NCBI RefSeq assembly: GCF_026168105.1
Contig: NZ_LBMW01000061.1
Coordinates: 1 to 39,276 of the forward strand
Length of the DNA: 39,276 nt
Direction of reading: 5' to 3'
DNA from: Streptomyces hygroscopicus
Lineage (GTDB): Bacteria > Actinomycetota > Actinomycetes > Streptomycetales > Streptomycetaceae
Below are positions 1 through 7,330 of this stretch, in pieces. The first letter of the stretch is position 1. Each line of letters begins with the position of its first letter. The notes below the pieces were generated by a model, which had not been told where the DNA came from, did not search any database, and saw only the letters and a list, made by a program, of their open reading frames with translations. Position numbers and translations under genes: made by a program.

Positions 1-45
1 GTCCTCCCCGTCCTCCCCGTCCTCCCCGTCCTCCCCGTCCTCCCT
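1..45 (+). repeat. 9-bp tandem repeat inside a reading frame
   Basis: Five near-perfect copies of the unit GTCCTCCCC open the window. Read in the frame of the following gene they encode Ser-Ser-Pro triplets, so the repeat is probably a low-complexity N-terminal stretch of that protein or a slippage-prone region just before it. The true beginning lies outside the window. Confidence 0.75.
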
Positions 46-1264
46 TTCCCTGTGCTCCCCATCGGGCCCGGCCAACGCGGCCGCCCTGCTGTTGTGCGGG
101 GCGCGGCTCACCGACGGCCGGACGGTGGATGTGCGGCTGGGCGGCGGGCGCATCGAGGCCGTGGGCACAGCGGGCAGCCTGGCGACGACGGCCGCGGGCG
201 CCCGTGTCGACCTTCGCGGCTATCTGCTCCTGCCGGCCCCCGCCGAGCCGCACGCGCACAGCGACACGGCCCTGTCCGCGGACGGCGACGGCCCGGTGTC
301 GTACGAGCCCGAGGACGTCCAGCGCCGAACCACGGAGGCGGCGCTGCTGCAGCTCGGCCACGGCGCGACGGCCCTGCGCTCGCACGTGCGCATCGGAGAC
401 GTACAGGGGCTGGACGCGCTGGCGGCCGTACTGAGGGCGCGGCGTTCGCTCTGCGGGCTCGCCGAACTGACGGCGGTGGCGATGCCGCGGGCACTGACCG
501 GGGCCGCCGGGGCGGACGGTCTCGCGCTGCTGCGGGACGCGCTGAAGATGGGCGCGACGGTGGTGGGCGGCTGCCCGGACGGGGACCCCGATCCGAGCGG
601 GTACACGGAAGCGGTCCTGGAGCTGGCCTCCGAGTTCGGCTGCCCCGTTGACCTGCACACCGACGCCGACGACCCCGCGCGTCTCGCCCGGCTCGCGGCG
701 ATGGCGGGCGGCCTGCGTCCCGGGGTGACGCTGGGCCCCTGCGGCGGACTCGGGCGCCTCCCCGCGGAGGCGGCCGCCCGCGCCGCCGACCAGCTCGCCG
801 CCGCGGGTGTGACGGTGGTCTGCCTTCCGCAGGGCGGCTGCGGCGGCGTCGAGCGGCGCGGCACGGCTCCGGTACGGCTGCTGCGGTCGGCCGGGGTGCG
901 GGTCGCGGCGGGCAGCGGGGCGCTCAGGGATGTGTCGAACCCTGTGGGGCGCGGGGATCCCCTTGAGGCGGCGTATCTGCTGACGTCGCGCTATGGGCTG
1001 TGCCCCGAGGACGCGTACGACACGGTGAGCGCGTCGGCACGGGCTGCGCTCGGTCTGCCCGAGGTGCGCGTGGAGGCGGGCTTTCCGGCGGAACTCCTCG
1101 CCGTGCGCGGCGACCGTCTGGCGGGCGCGTTGTCGCTCGCGTACAGCCGTGTGGTGGTGCACCGGGGGCGCGTGGTGGCTCGTACGAGTGCGGTGCGCGA
1201 GTACTGCAACTCGGCGGCGGTGGCGCTGGATCTGCCTCGGCAGGGACGAACGCAGCCGTCGTGA
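2..1264 (+). CDS. amidohydrolase-family protein (cytosine-deaminase-like), 5' end cut off
   Basis: The frame is open from the first bases and has no ATG or GTG before a TTG at 92, so the start probably lies upstream of the window. The protein resembles metal-dependent deaminases: a PHAHSD motif matches the first HxH metal site, and LHTDADDP matches the later LHxDE(T)DDP segment. Two other sites look altered. The usual SHC is GPC (LGPCGGL), and the usual GSD before RDxxNP is GSG (GSGALRDVSNP). This is seen directly; the family comparison is from knowledge of cytosine deaminase. The protein may have lost metal-dependent catalysis or use a variant site. It is followed after about 180 bases by an SDR-like gene on the same strand. 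Confidence 0.8.
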   Translation, partial: SSPSSPSSPSSPSSLSLCSPSGPANAAALLLCGARLTDGRTVDVRLGGGRIEAVGTAGSLATTAAGARVDLRGYLLLPAPAEPHAHSDTALSADGDGPVSYEPEDVQRRTTEAALLQLGHGATALRSHVRIGDVQGLDALAAVLRARRSLCGLAELTAVAMPRALTGAAGADGLALLRDALKMGATVVGGCPDGDPDPSGYTEAVLELASEFGCPVDLHTDADDPARLARLAAMAGGLRPGVTLGPCGGLGRLPAEAAARAADQLAAAGVTVVCLPQGGCGGVERRGTAPVRLLRSAGVRVAAGSGALRDVSNPVGRGDPLEAAYLLTSRYGLCPEDAYDTVSASARAALGLPEVRVEAGFPAELLAVRGDRLAGALSLAYSRVVVHRGRVVARTSAVREYCNSAAVALDLPRQGRTQPS

Positions 1265-1444
1265 GGGCGAGGTGCCTCGGGGGCGCGTGGAGCGCAAGAG
1301 GGGCGCTTGAAGCGCCGACAGCTCTGTGCGGTGAGACGGCGCCGTCTGGGCAATCGCGTGGTGCGCGTGGTGCCCATGGGTGAGAACCGGGACGTGCGTG
1401 TGGTCGTGCGGCAAACGCGTCCATCCGGGCGTACGGTCGGAGAC

Positions 1445-2101
1445 ATGCGCATTGTCATCGCTGGTGGTCATGGTCAGATCGCGCTGCGGCTGGAGCGGTT
1501 GCTCGCCGCGCGCGGTGACGAGGCGGCGGGGATCATCCGCCGCGCGGAACAGGCCGACGATCTGCGGGAGGCGGGCGCCGGGCCGATTGTGTGCGACCTG
1601 GAGTCGGCGTCGGTCGAAGAGGTCGCAGGGCACCTGGAGGGGGCCGACGCGGCCGTCTTCGCGGCGGGCGCGGGCCCGGGCAGTGGCGTGGACCGCAAGT
1701 TCACGGTGGACCGGGACGCGGCCATCCTGTTCGCGGACGCGGCGGGACGCGCGGGCGTACGCCGGTTCCTCGCCGTCTCGTCGATGGGCGCGGATCCGGA
1801 GCACCCGGGCGACGACGTCTTCGACGTCTATCTGCGCGCGAAGGGCGAGGCCGACGCGTACATTCGCGCCCACAAGTCCCTGGACTGGACGATCCTTCGT
1901 CCCGGCATGCTCACGAGCGACGCCGGTACGGGCCTCGTACGCCTGGAGGCGCACACCGGTCGCGGCATGATCCCTCGCGACGACGTGGCGGCGGTCCTGG
2001 CGGAGCTGGTCGACACGCCCGCGACGGCCGGGCTGGTCCTGGAAGTGATCAGCGGTTCCACCCCGATCTCGGTGGCGGTGAAGTCGATCGCGGGGAACTG
2101 A
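1445..2101 (+). CDS. NAD(P)-binding SDR-like / NmrA-type protein
   Basis: A 218-residue Rossmann-fold protein. The N-terminus MRIVIAGGHGQIA carries the glycine-rich dinucleotide loop (GGHGQIA) of atypical short-chain dehydrogenases. A central VSSMGAD strand and a YLRAKGEAD segment match the Tyr-x3-Lys region in position (Y then K four residues on), followed by WTILRPGML, which is typical of NAD(P)H-binding SDR5-type proteins. The ATG at 1445 has GGAG two bases upstream and sits exactly at the Rossmann start; an upstream extension of the frame to 1307 is not family-like. Members are NAD(P)-dependent epimerases, quinone reductases or redox sensors; the substrate cannot be told. Confidence 0.85.
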   Translation: MRIVIAGGHGQIALRLERLLAARGDEAAGIIRRAEQADDLREAGAGPIVCDLESASVEEVAGHLEGADAAVFAAGAGPGSGVDRKFTVDRDAAILFADAAGRAGVRRFLAVSSMGADPEHPGDDVFDVYLRAKGEADAYIRAHKSLDWTILRPGMLTSDAGTGLVRLEAHTGRGMIPRDDVAAVLAELVDTPATAGLVLEVISGSTPISVAVKSIAGN

Positions 2102-2245
2102 GCGGGGTGGCGGTGCCGGTGCTGGTGCCGGGCGGGGGAGGACGTCTGGTGAACCGGTTGGAGAGACGGCACTCCTGACGAGGCGCCAACGGCTTCGGGA
2201 AACGTCTTCGGCGGAAGGGGTTCGGTGGAGCCGGGACACCACCCG

Positions 2246-2458
2246 TCAGAAGAGGGGCAACTGCCCGGGGAACTCCGGCACGGCGTACCCGTCGAGGGTG
2301 GGCTGCGCGGCGTCGGCCTGCGCGAGCCGACGCGATCCCGCGCAGGAGACGAGCACCCCGCTGTCCAGCGCCCCCGGCGGGTCGTGCCGCGCGAACCGTC
2401 CCGCGACGACGGCGATGTCCCGACGGCACTCGGGGCAGTGCCTGCGGCGCGACGACAT
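2246..2458 (-). CDS. small cysteine-containing protein
   Basis: A 70-residue protein with an N-terminal CPEC motif (residues 8-11) preceded by basic residues, and one further cysteine (VSCAGS), suggesting a small metal-binding or redox protein. The minus-strand ATG lies behind a GGGG stretch. It stands alone between two plus-strand genes. No function is recognised, and the single CxxC pair does not make a full zinc ribbon. Confidence 0.6.
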   Translation of the reverse strand: MSSRRRHCPECRRDIAVVAGRFARHDPPGALDSGVLVSCAGSRRLAQADAAQPTLDGYAVPEFPGQLPLF

Positions 2459-2569
2459 GACCCCAGCGTACGAGCACGGGGTCGGCCGACACAGGGAGCG
2501 GCCGCACGGAGAGCGGTCGCGCCCCGTGGGCAGTCGCCGAACACATCAACTGCCTGGTAGTCATGGGGC

Positions 2570-3154
2570 GTGCGCTTCGAGATGGTTCCCATGCCGCCGA
2601 CCGTTGAGGCCAGGCCCCGCGACACCCGCGGCTACCCCGTTCCGGCGATCACCCCGTGGGAGGGGGAACAACCGCAGTTCGCCCTCACGGACTACGAGCG
2701 CAGCGCCAACTGTGCCCGCAAGCGGCTCTGCTCGGTCTGCAACGAGGTCATGCCGCGGGGTCCGGTCTGGCGGGTGGTGGGCGCCGCGGAGAGCGCCGCG
2801 ATCGGGGAGGCGCTGGCCGCCGGGCGCCCCTACCGCAATCTCGCGCCGACCTTGGAAGGGCCCGGGCACCGCGCGTGCATGCTGTACGCCTCGATGGTGT
2901 GCCCGTACCTGGCCCGTCCCAACGCGCGGCGAGGGCTGTCGGCGGCCGAACCCGACGAGATGACCGAGCATGTCGTTCGGGGCGCCGTCCGTGGCGCGAT
3001 GGGCGCGGTGGTGGCGTTCAAGGACTACGAGTACGCGATCACCAGCAGCCAGGTCCTGTTCCGATTCCTCGAGGTGGTCGAGTTCCTGCCGCACGACACG
3101 GCCGACGCGCATCTGGAAGAACTGAGGGCCGAACTCGCCCGGGCGGCGGAGTGA
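2570..3154 (+). CDS. conserved Streptomyces protein with cysteine motifs
   Basis: A 194-residue soluble protein. It has CSVCNEVMP near residue 50 and GHRACMLYASMVCPYL near residue 105, a spacing compatible with a split zinc site. I recognise the general pattern (PAITPWE..., CSVC, CPYLARPNARRG) as a conserved Streptomyces protein of unknown function. The GTG at 2570 is chosen because the conserved region starts almost at once; ATG codons at 2582 and 2591 are alternatives. No operon partner is evident. Confidence 0.7.
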   Translation: MRFEMVPMPPTVEARPRDTRGYPVPAITPWEGEQPQFALTDYERSANCARKRLCSVCNEVMPRGPVWRVVGAAESAAIGEALAAGRPYRNLAPTLEGPGHRACMLYASMVCPYLARPNARRGLSAAEPDEMTEHVVRGAVRGAMGAVVAFKDYEYAITSSQVLFRFLEVVEFLPHDTADAHLEELRAELARAAE

Positions 3155-3197
3155 CTCCGCGCCTCGGACGGGCCCGGCCGGGTCCCGTCGGACGGGA

Positions 3198-4133
3198 TCA
3201 GGGGCGGTAGGCGGCCAGGCCGACGACCGAGGTGACCTTGGTCGGGTGGCCCGAGCCGTTGGCGGGCATGGTCACGGTGCCGGCGGGGGTCCGCACGGCC
3301 AGTGTGGTGCCGTCGGCGGACCAGGCGGGCTCGGTGTAGTCGGTGGTGGCGTGCGGGGTGAGGTCCGTGACGTGGCCTCGGCCGTTGGTGAAGTCCTCCA
3401 CGAGGATGTGGTCGTGGCCGGCGACGGAGCGCACGAAGACGATCTCCTCCTCGTTGGGCGACAGCGCCGGCTGTGAGCCCTTGGTCAGCGCGCTGCCCTG
3501 CTGCCGGATGTAGTCGTCGCGGATGTAGACGTCACCGGTGTTGGCGTTCGCGTAGACCGAAGTGCCGTAGCTGCCGGCCGCGTTCGGCCACACGTTGCCG
3601 GTCTGCGGCAGCGCCGGTACGCCCTCGCCGGCCTCTCTGCCCAGGGGCAGCGTCCTGGGCGTGCCGTTGACTGCCGTGGCGGCCACGTACTCCAGCTTGG
3701 ACACGCCCTTGGCGCGGGCGGCGAAGATGAGGTTGTTCTTCGCGGGGATGCCGTCGCGGGGGTCGGCCTTGGTGACCTGCCAGGTGGGGTGGGACCAGTT
3801 CTGGTTGCCGGGATTCTTGGCGACGACGACGCGGTGGCTGCCGTCCGGGTTGGCGATGTCCAGGTTCCCCGCGCCGTCGATGAAGGCGGCCTTGGTGCCG
3901 TTGGGGGACCAGGCGAGGTCCCGGACGACCGCTCCGAAGTTCACCCAGCGGCCGTTGATCAGTACGTACTTGGTGCCGTTGCTGATCGTCAGGGTCCCGT
4001 GCGAGCTGCCCTTGGCGACTGCGGCAGCCGGGGCGGCGGCCAGGGCGGCGCCGGATCCGCTCAGCAGTACGGTGCCGGTGACGGCGGCAGCGAGGGCGAT
4101 GGCGGCAGCAGTGTTACGGACACGAGCGGTCAT
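3198..4133 (-). CDS. secreted TolB-like beta-propeller protein
   Basis: A 311-residue protein. It has a clear Sec signal peptide (MTARVRNT, then a hydrophobic Ala/Leu stretch ending near ALAAAPAAA) followed by WD40-like/TolB repeats: LAWSPNGTKAAFI, PALSPNEEEIVFV and PAWSADGTTLAV are diagnostic strand-turn-strand units. It is predicted to be extracytoplasmic, probably a binding scaffold. The ATG at 4133 is preceded by GGGGG at good spacing. A longer frame to 4310 would place extra residues before the signal peptide and is rejected. Ligand unknown. Confidence 0.82.
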   Translation of the reverse strand: MTARVRNTAAAIALAAAVTGTVLLSGSGAALAAAPAAAVAKGSSHGTLTISNGTKYVLINGRWVNFGAVVRDLAWSPNGTKAAFIDGAGNLDIANPDGSHRVVVAKNPGNQNWSHPTWQVTKADPRDGIPAKNNLIFAARAKGVSKLEYVAATAVNGTPRTLPLGREAGEGVPALPQTGNVWPNAAGSYGTSVYANANTGDVYIRDDYIRQQGSALTKGSQPALSPNEEEIVFVRSVAGHDHILVEDFTNGRGHVTDLTPHATTDYTEPAWSADGTTLAVRTPAGTVTMPANGSGHPTKVTSVVGLAAYRP

Positions 4134-4394
4134 GAATTGATCCCCCAGGGACATCGGCAGATGGTGAGCTGCGTCAGTGCCAGAGCCGCATCGCTGTCCC
4201 GGGGCTGTTCCGCGCCGCCCGACCGCTTGCCGCTCTGTTCGATGGGAGGAGCCTGGCAGCCTACTGTCCGTGAACCGTGCGTCCGATGTCACAGCCGCGC
4301 AACACGACACCGCCGAGGGCGTCGCGTCACCCGCCGAAGTGGCGTACAGACGTGAGGTACTGACGGAGCATCCGCGAGGAGGCGTGGCTGGCTC
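4134..4394. other. intergenic region without a clear gene
   Basis: About 260 bases lie between the upstream region of the TolB-like gene and the stop of the minus-strand winged-helix gene. Short frames here have neither family resemblance nor ribosome binding sites. It presumably holds the promoter of the TolB-like gene. Confidence 0.5.
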
Positions 4395-4736
4395 TTACTG
4401 TGAACGGGCCTGCGCGGCCGGCTGGGTGACACGGCTGGCCTCGTCCTGAACCAGCAGGGAGAGCAGGGACGCGACGGTGAGACCGGCTTCAGCCGGATGC
4501 CGTAGCACTTTGCCCGGCTCGATGCGATACGTGTTCGTACGCCCCTCGCGCGTGTGGGACAGGTAGCCGTCCTGTTCAAGATCGGAAATGATGCGCTGAA
4601 CGGCTCGTTCGGTGAGCCGACAGTGAGCGGCGATGTCACGGATGCGGATGTTCGGGTCGTCGGCAATGGCTGCCAGCACACGTGCGTGGTTGGTGACGAA
4701 CGTCCATCCGGTGTGAGATTCAGGCACTCCAACCAT
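4395..4736 (-). CDS. winged-helix transcriptional regulator
   Basis: A 113-residue DNA-binding protein. Residues 15-75 form a winged helix: HARVLAAIADDPNIRIRDIAAHCRLTERAVQRIISDLEQ is the helix-turn-helix and YLSHTREGRTNTYRIEP the wing. A short helical tail follows. It resembles small MarR/ArsR-like regulators of actinomycetes. It is transcribed divergently from the STAS-domain gene across an AT-rich patch, so it may control that gene or itself. No effector domain is visible. Confidence 0.8.
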   Translation of the reverse strand: MVGVPESHTGWTFVTNHARVLAAIADDPNIRIRDIAAHCRLTERAVQRIISDLEQDGYLSHTREGRTNTYRIEPGKVLRHPAEAGLTVASLLSLLVQDEASRVTQPAAQARSQ

Positions 4737-4775
4737 GCCTCAATCCTACGGTTTACCCCTGGCCCTGGTCGAACA

Positions 4776-4800
4776 CCTGACATATATTTCATGTACGCAG
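4776..4800. promoter_or_regulatory. AT-rich divergent promoter / operator candidate
   Basis: A short AT-rich island, CATATATTTCATGTAC, in otherwise very GC-rich DNA sits between the divergent winged-helix and STAS genes. ACAT and ATGT ends give it weak dyad symmetry. It is the natural place for a -10 element and an operator; assignment to one direction is not possible by eye. Confidence 0.35.
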
Positions 4801-4843
4801 TGACGTGTCCGACGGGGGAAGATCCGCGAGGGAGGACGGACAG

Positions 4844-5257
4844 GTGCCCTGGGACGAGGCCGTTGGGCCGAAGTGTGCCCACTGGGCGGAGTCTTCGACG
4901 CAATCCGAAGGACGACCCGTTGTGGCCGCGAGCCTGCCCTACCTACTGACCGTCAACAACCATCCCCGCAGCGGCAGGACGGTCGTGGTGCTGCGCGGGG
5001 CGATCGACCACGACTCCGAAGACGTGCTCAGGCGCTCCCTGGTCGGCGCCCTCAACTCTTCCGTCCACGGCATCGATCTCGACCTCAAAGAGGTCTCCTT
5101 CTGGGACTGTGCCAGCCTGAACGTCCTTCTCGCCGTGCGCCGACTGGCACTGCAGAAAGGCAAGTCAGTGACCATACGGGCGGCCGGCCCCGCAGTGGAA
5201 CGCGTACTGGAGCTGACCGACACGCTGCCGCTCTTCACTGCCCGCACCAAGCACTGA
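4844..5257 (+). CDS. STAS-domain protein (anti-sigma-factor antagonist type)
   Basis: A 137-residue protein with a STAS domain over roughly residues 34-130: VVVLRGAIDHDSEDVLRRSL, then the core IDLDLKEVSFWDCASLNVLLAVRR, then VTIRAAGPAVERVLELTDT. Such proteins bind anti-sigma kinases in partner-switching. In SpoIIAA-type antagonists the loop reads DSSG with a phosphorylated serine; here it is DCAS, so the usual phospho-acceptor appears absent. The GTG at 4844 is preferred because GGAGG lies about eight bases upstream; a GTG at 4805 in the same frame would add 13 residues. It is divergent to the winged-helix regulator. Confidence 0.82.
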   Translation: MPWDEAVGPKCAHWAESSTQSEGRPVVAASLPYLLTVNNHPRSGRTVVVLRGAIDHDSEDVLRRSLVGALNSSVHGIDLDLKEVSFWDCASLNVLLAVRRLALQKGKSVTIRAAGPAVERVLELTDTLPLFTARTKH

Positions 5258-5380
5258 CCCGCACTTTTCGCCGGTTCGAGCGGGTGACGGAGCCGCCGCC
5301 GACCCGGCCAACAGGGCCCCGCCCCGGCCAACAAGACCCCGCCACCCCGCGAGAGGGCCCGCGGTCGCGGCACACGGCTC

Positions 5381-5421
5381 CACGGCACACGGCACACGGC
5401 ACACGGCACACGGCACACGGC
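5381..5421 (+). repeat. 7-bp tandem repeat (GGCACAC)
   Basis: Between five and six head-to-tail copies of the heptamer GGCACAC. It lies in non-coding DNA between the STAS gene and the MFS fragment and is probably a slippage-expanded microsatellite. Confidence 0.85.
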
Positions 5422-5440
5422 TCGGACGGGACCACCGCAC

Positions 5441-5488
5441 GGACCGGTCCGGCGCTGGACCGGTCCGGCGCTGGACCGGTCCGGCGCC
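5441..5488 (+). repeat. 16-bp tandem repeat, three copies
   Basis: Three consecutive copies of GGACCGGTCCGGCGCT, the last differing in one base. Each unit contains the palindrome GGACCGGTCC. It abuts the 3' break of the MFS transporter fragment, so it may mark a rearrangement junction. Confidence 0.9.
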
Positions 5489-5497
5489 TGCTCGGCC

Positions 5498-5816
5498 ACG
5501 TCATACCGGCCTCCTGCGGAGTGACGCGCGCGAGGACAGCGTTGAGCAGCGGAGTGATCAGGAGACCGTTGCCCGCGCCGACGGCGACCAGGCCGGGCAG
5601 CAGCACGGCCGGCCCGAGCCCGCCACCCGAGGACGCGCCGACGGCGACGGTCGCCGCGAAGCCCGCCGGGCCGACGAGGGCGCCCGCCTCCAGCCCCCAC
5701 CGCCCGCACCTCGGGGCGAGCCGGCCGGCGAGCAGTCCGGTGACGAAGAAGGCCACAACGAGCGGCGTGCAGCACAGGCCCGCCCTTAACGCCGAGAGGT
5801 CCAGACCGTCCTGCAT
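5498..5816 (-). pseudogene. fragment of an MFS drug transporter (EmrB/QacA-like)
   Basis: The minus strand encodes about 105 residues matching the C-terminal third of DHA2-type major facilitator exporters: GLDLSALRAGLCCTPLV, then transmembrane helices ending in GNGLLITPLLNAVLARVTPQEAG. The N-terminal helices are absent, and the frame beyond QEAG runs into the 16-bp and 7-bp tandem repeats instead of the usual ending. It is therefore a remnant cut at both ends, not a working transporter. Confidence 0.75.
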
Positions 5817-5997
5817 GGTCAGTGACAGAATCGAGCCGGTCGCTGAGGTCTGCCCGGCCGGTCAGCCGGTCAGCCGGTCGGCCTGGGCTGGTAGCGGTCG
5901 GCTGCGGTCATCGTGGTTGCTGTAACTCGCTGCTGTATAGCCACACAACTGACCGCACAGCTGACCACCTACGCCTGCGACCACGTGGTCGATTGGC

Positions 5998-6188
5998 CCG
6001 GAAACCCTGATCAGCCCCGGATCCGTCCGGCACAGTGTGAGACAGGTCACCCTGTTTCGATTCTGCTCGAAAGATCGCCCCGGAGTATGAGGAGACCTCC
6101 TCCGTTCCGCGTCTCCGCAGATCAGAGGGGTCTCCCCCGTGAGTGGCGGCGCCAGGATTCGAACCTGGGTGGACATAGCCGACAAATT
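5998..6188 (+). repeat. direct repeat copy 1 (flank plus tRNA-Tyr 3' fragment)
   Basis: About 190 bases that align nearly colinearly with 13425-13616. Shared blocks include CCCTGATCAGCCCCGGA, GTCACCCTGTTTCGATTCTG and GTCTCCGCAGATCAGAG. This copy is the more diverged, and its terminator-like stem is decayed. The pair flanks a 7.4-kb accessory segment. Confidence 0.85.
6143..6188 (-). other. decayed attachment site: tRNA-Tyr 3' end remnant
   Basis: GTGGCGGCGCCAGGATTCG and the following bases match the 3' half of the tRNA-Tyr gene (T-arm and part of the variable arm on the minus strand), with a few substitutions. The match ends before the anticodon loop. It is the third copy of the same tRNA segment in the window and the most degenerate, marking an old integration event at this tRNA. 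Confidence 0.85.
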
Positions 6189-6593
6189 GCTGGTTTGCCG
6201 GTCTCGACAGGGGCAGAGGCGCAACTCCAGTACTGGGTGGACCTCCGGTGGCGTCGGGGCGGTCGGCCCGTCTGGCGCGTCCGTCCGGCATGACTGGGGC
6301 CGGTGGGGGTGCAGCGAGGACCACGCGTGCCTGGTCGGTCGGCGGGCCCGCCGTCGTGGCTGACTGTCGTCGGCTGAGGCTCGTGCCACAACCGTGCCCG
6401 ACGCGCAGGTCGGCCACGGTCAACGATGTCCTGCGATCGAGTTTCGGTCTCTCGCACCAGGTATCGAAACCGCAGGTCATCGGCACGACGCCCCCGCCCC
6501 TCTCCTGAAGTCGATGTTGCCGTCCTGATCTGTGTCGAAACCGACGTGGACGGCCGCAGCGAAGGGGATGCCCGCAGGCGCATACTGGGGGCA
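6189..6593. other. non-coding stretch after the old att remnant
   Basis: About 400 bases with no credible gene. On the minus strand near 6507-6536 a frame reads FDTDQDGNIDF, resembling an EF-hand loop, but it has no start or domain around it and is at most a relic. Confidence 0.4.
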
Positions 6594-6815
6594 ATGACAA
6601 AGCCTGCTGCACCGAAGCGTCACTTGCCTACCAGCCCCTTCAAGGCCCCGGTCACGCCAGCTCCCAAGCACTTCGCCGTGGGCGACCAGGTCACGCACGA
6701 CGTGTACGGCCTCGGCCGGGTGATCGGCATCGAGGACGGGATCGCGGCGCTCGTGGATTTCGGCTCGACGCAAGAGCGGATCCTGAGCCCGTACGCCAAG
6801 ATGACCAAGCTGTAG
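6594..6815 (+). CDS. small conserved actinobacterial protein (CarD-like/KOW-like fold suspected)
   Basis: A 73-residue protein. After a basic, proline-rich N-terminus (MTKPAAPKRHLPTSP) comes FAVGDQVTHDVYGLGRVIGIEDGIAALVDFGS, which has the look of a small beta-barrel such as the CarD N-terminal/Tudor-like fold, ending in RILSPYAKMTKL. I recognise it as a protein widespread in Streptomyces without an assigned role. The ATG is preceded by GGGGGCA. It is intact despite lying in a scarred region. Confidence 0.75.
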   Translation: MTKPAAPKRHLPTSPFKAPVTPAPKHFAVGDQVTHDVYGLGRVIGIEDGIAALVDFGSTQERILSPYAKMTKL

Positions 6816-7330
6816 GACCCGCTGTGCCCGATCACGGCACGCCATGTCCCTTCAGGGACGTAACGAAGGGAGACCTCTCATCGATCTGACCTCGCTGTTC
6901 TCCGCTCTGGAAGTGGCACCTCGCTGTTCGGCCACAGCATTGCCGCCTCCGACGACAAACCCCTTCCAGGCCCCGGACTTCGGGGAAGACGAGGCCTCTG
7001 TGTTCGAGGACCCGCAAGGACACGTCTCAGGCATGAGTGCGGCGTGACCCAAGGCAGCCGGCTCCCACCGGTTACGGGGGAAGCGGCAGCTTGCCACGGG
7101 CCTTCCATCTCAGATTCCGTTCTCTCCCGAGCAACGGATCAGCAGGCTCCTGACATCCACGGCTGACATCGACAACTCCGAACGGAGGCGTGCACCAGCG
7201 TCTCTGCCCGGCTGTCGCACCAGTCGACGGCAGCAGCCGTGGCGGACTCGGATCGAACTCCTGAAGCAGGTGTCGCAGCTTCGCATTGCCCGGGACGCGG
7301 GCAACCCGGTGCGAGTTGGCATCGGGATGG
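6816..7330. other. 515-base gap without a convincing gene
   Basis: Short frames on both strands (for example 6844-7047 plus and 6852-7097 minus) overlap each other and lack ribosome binding sites and recognisable domains. I see no RNA gene or repeat. It probably holds decayed material. Confidence 0.4.

Noticed and set aside
6507..6536. EF-hand-like loop FDTDQDGNIDF on the minus strand
   Set aside because: The frame runs antisense through an intact small gene, has no second loop and no start; too little to call.
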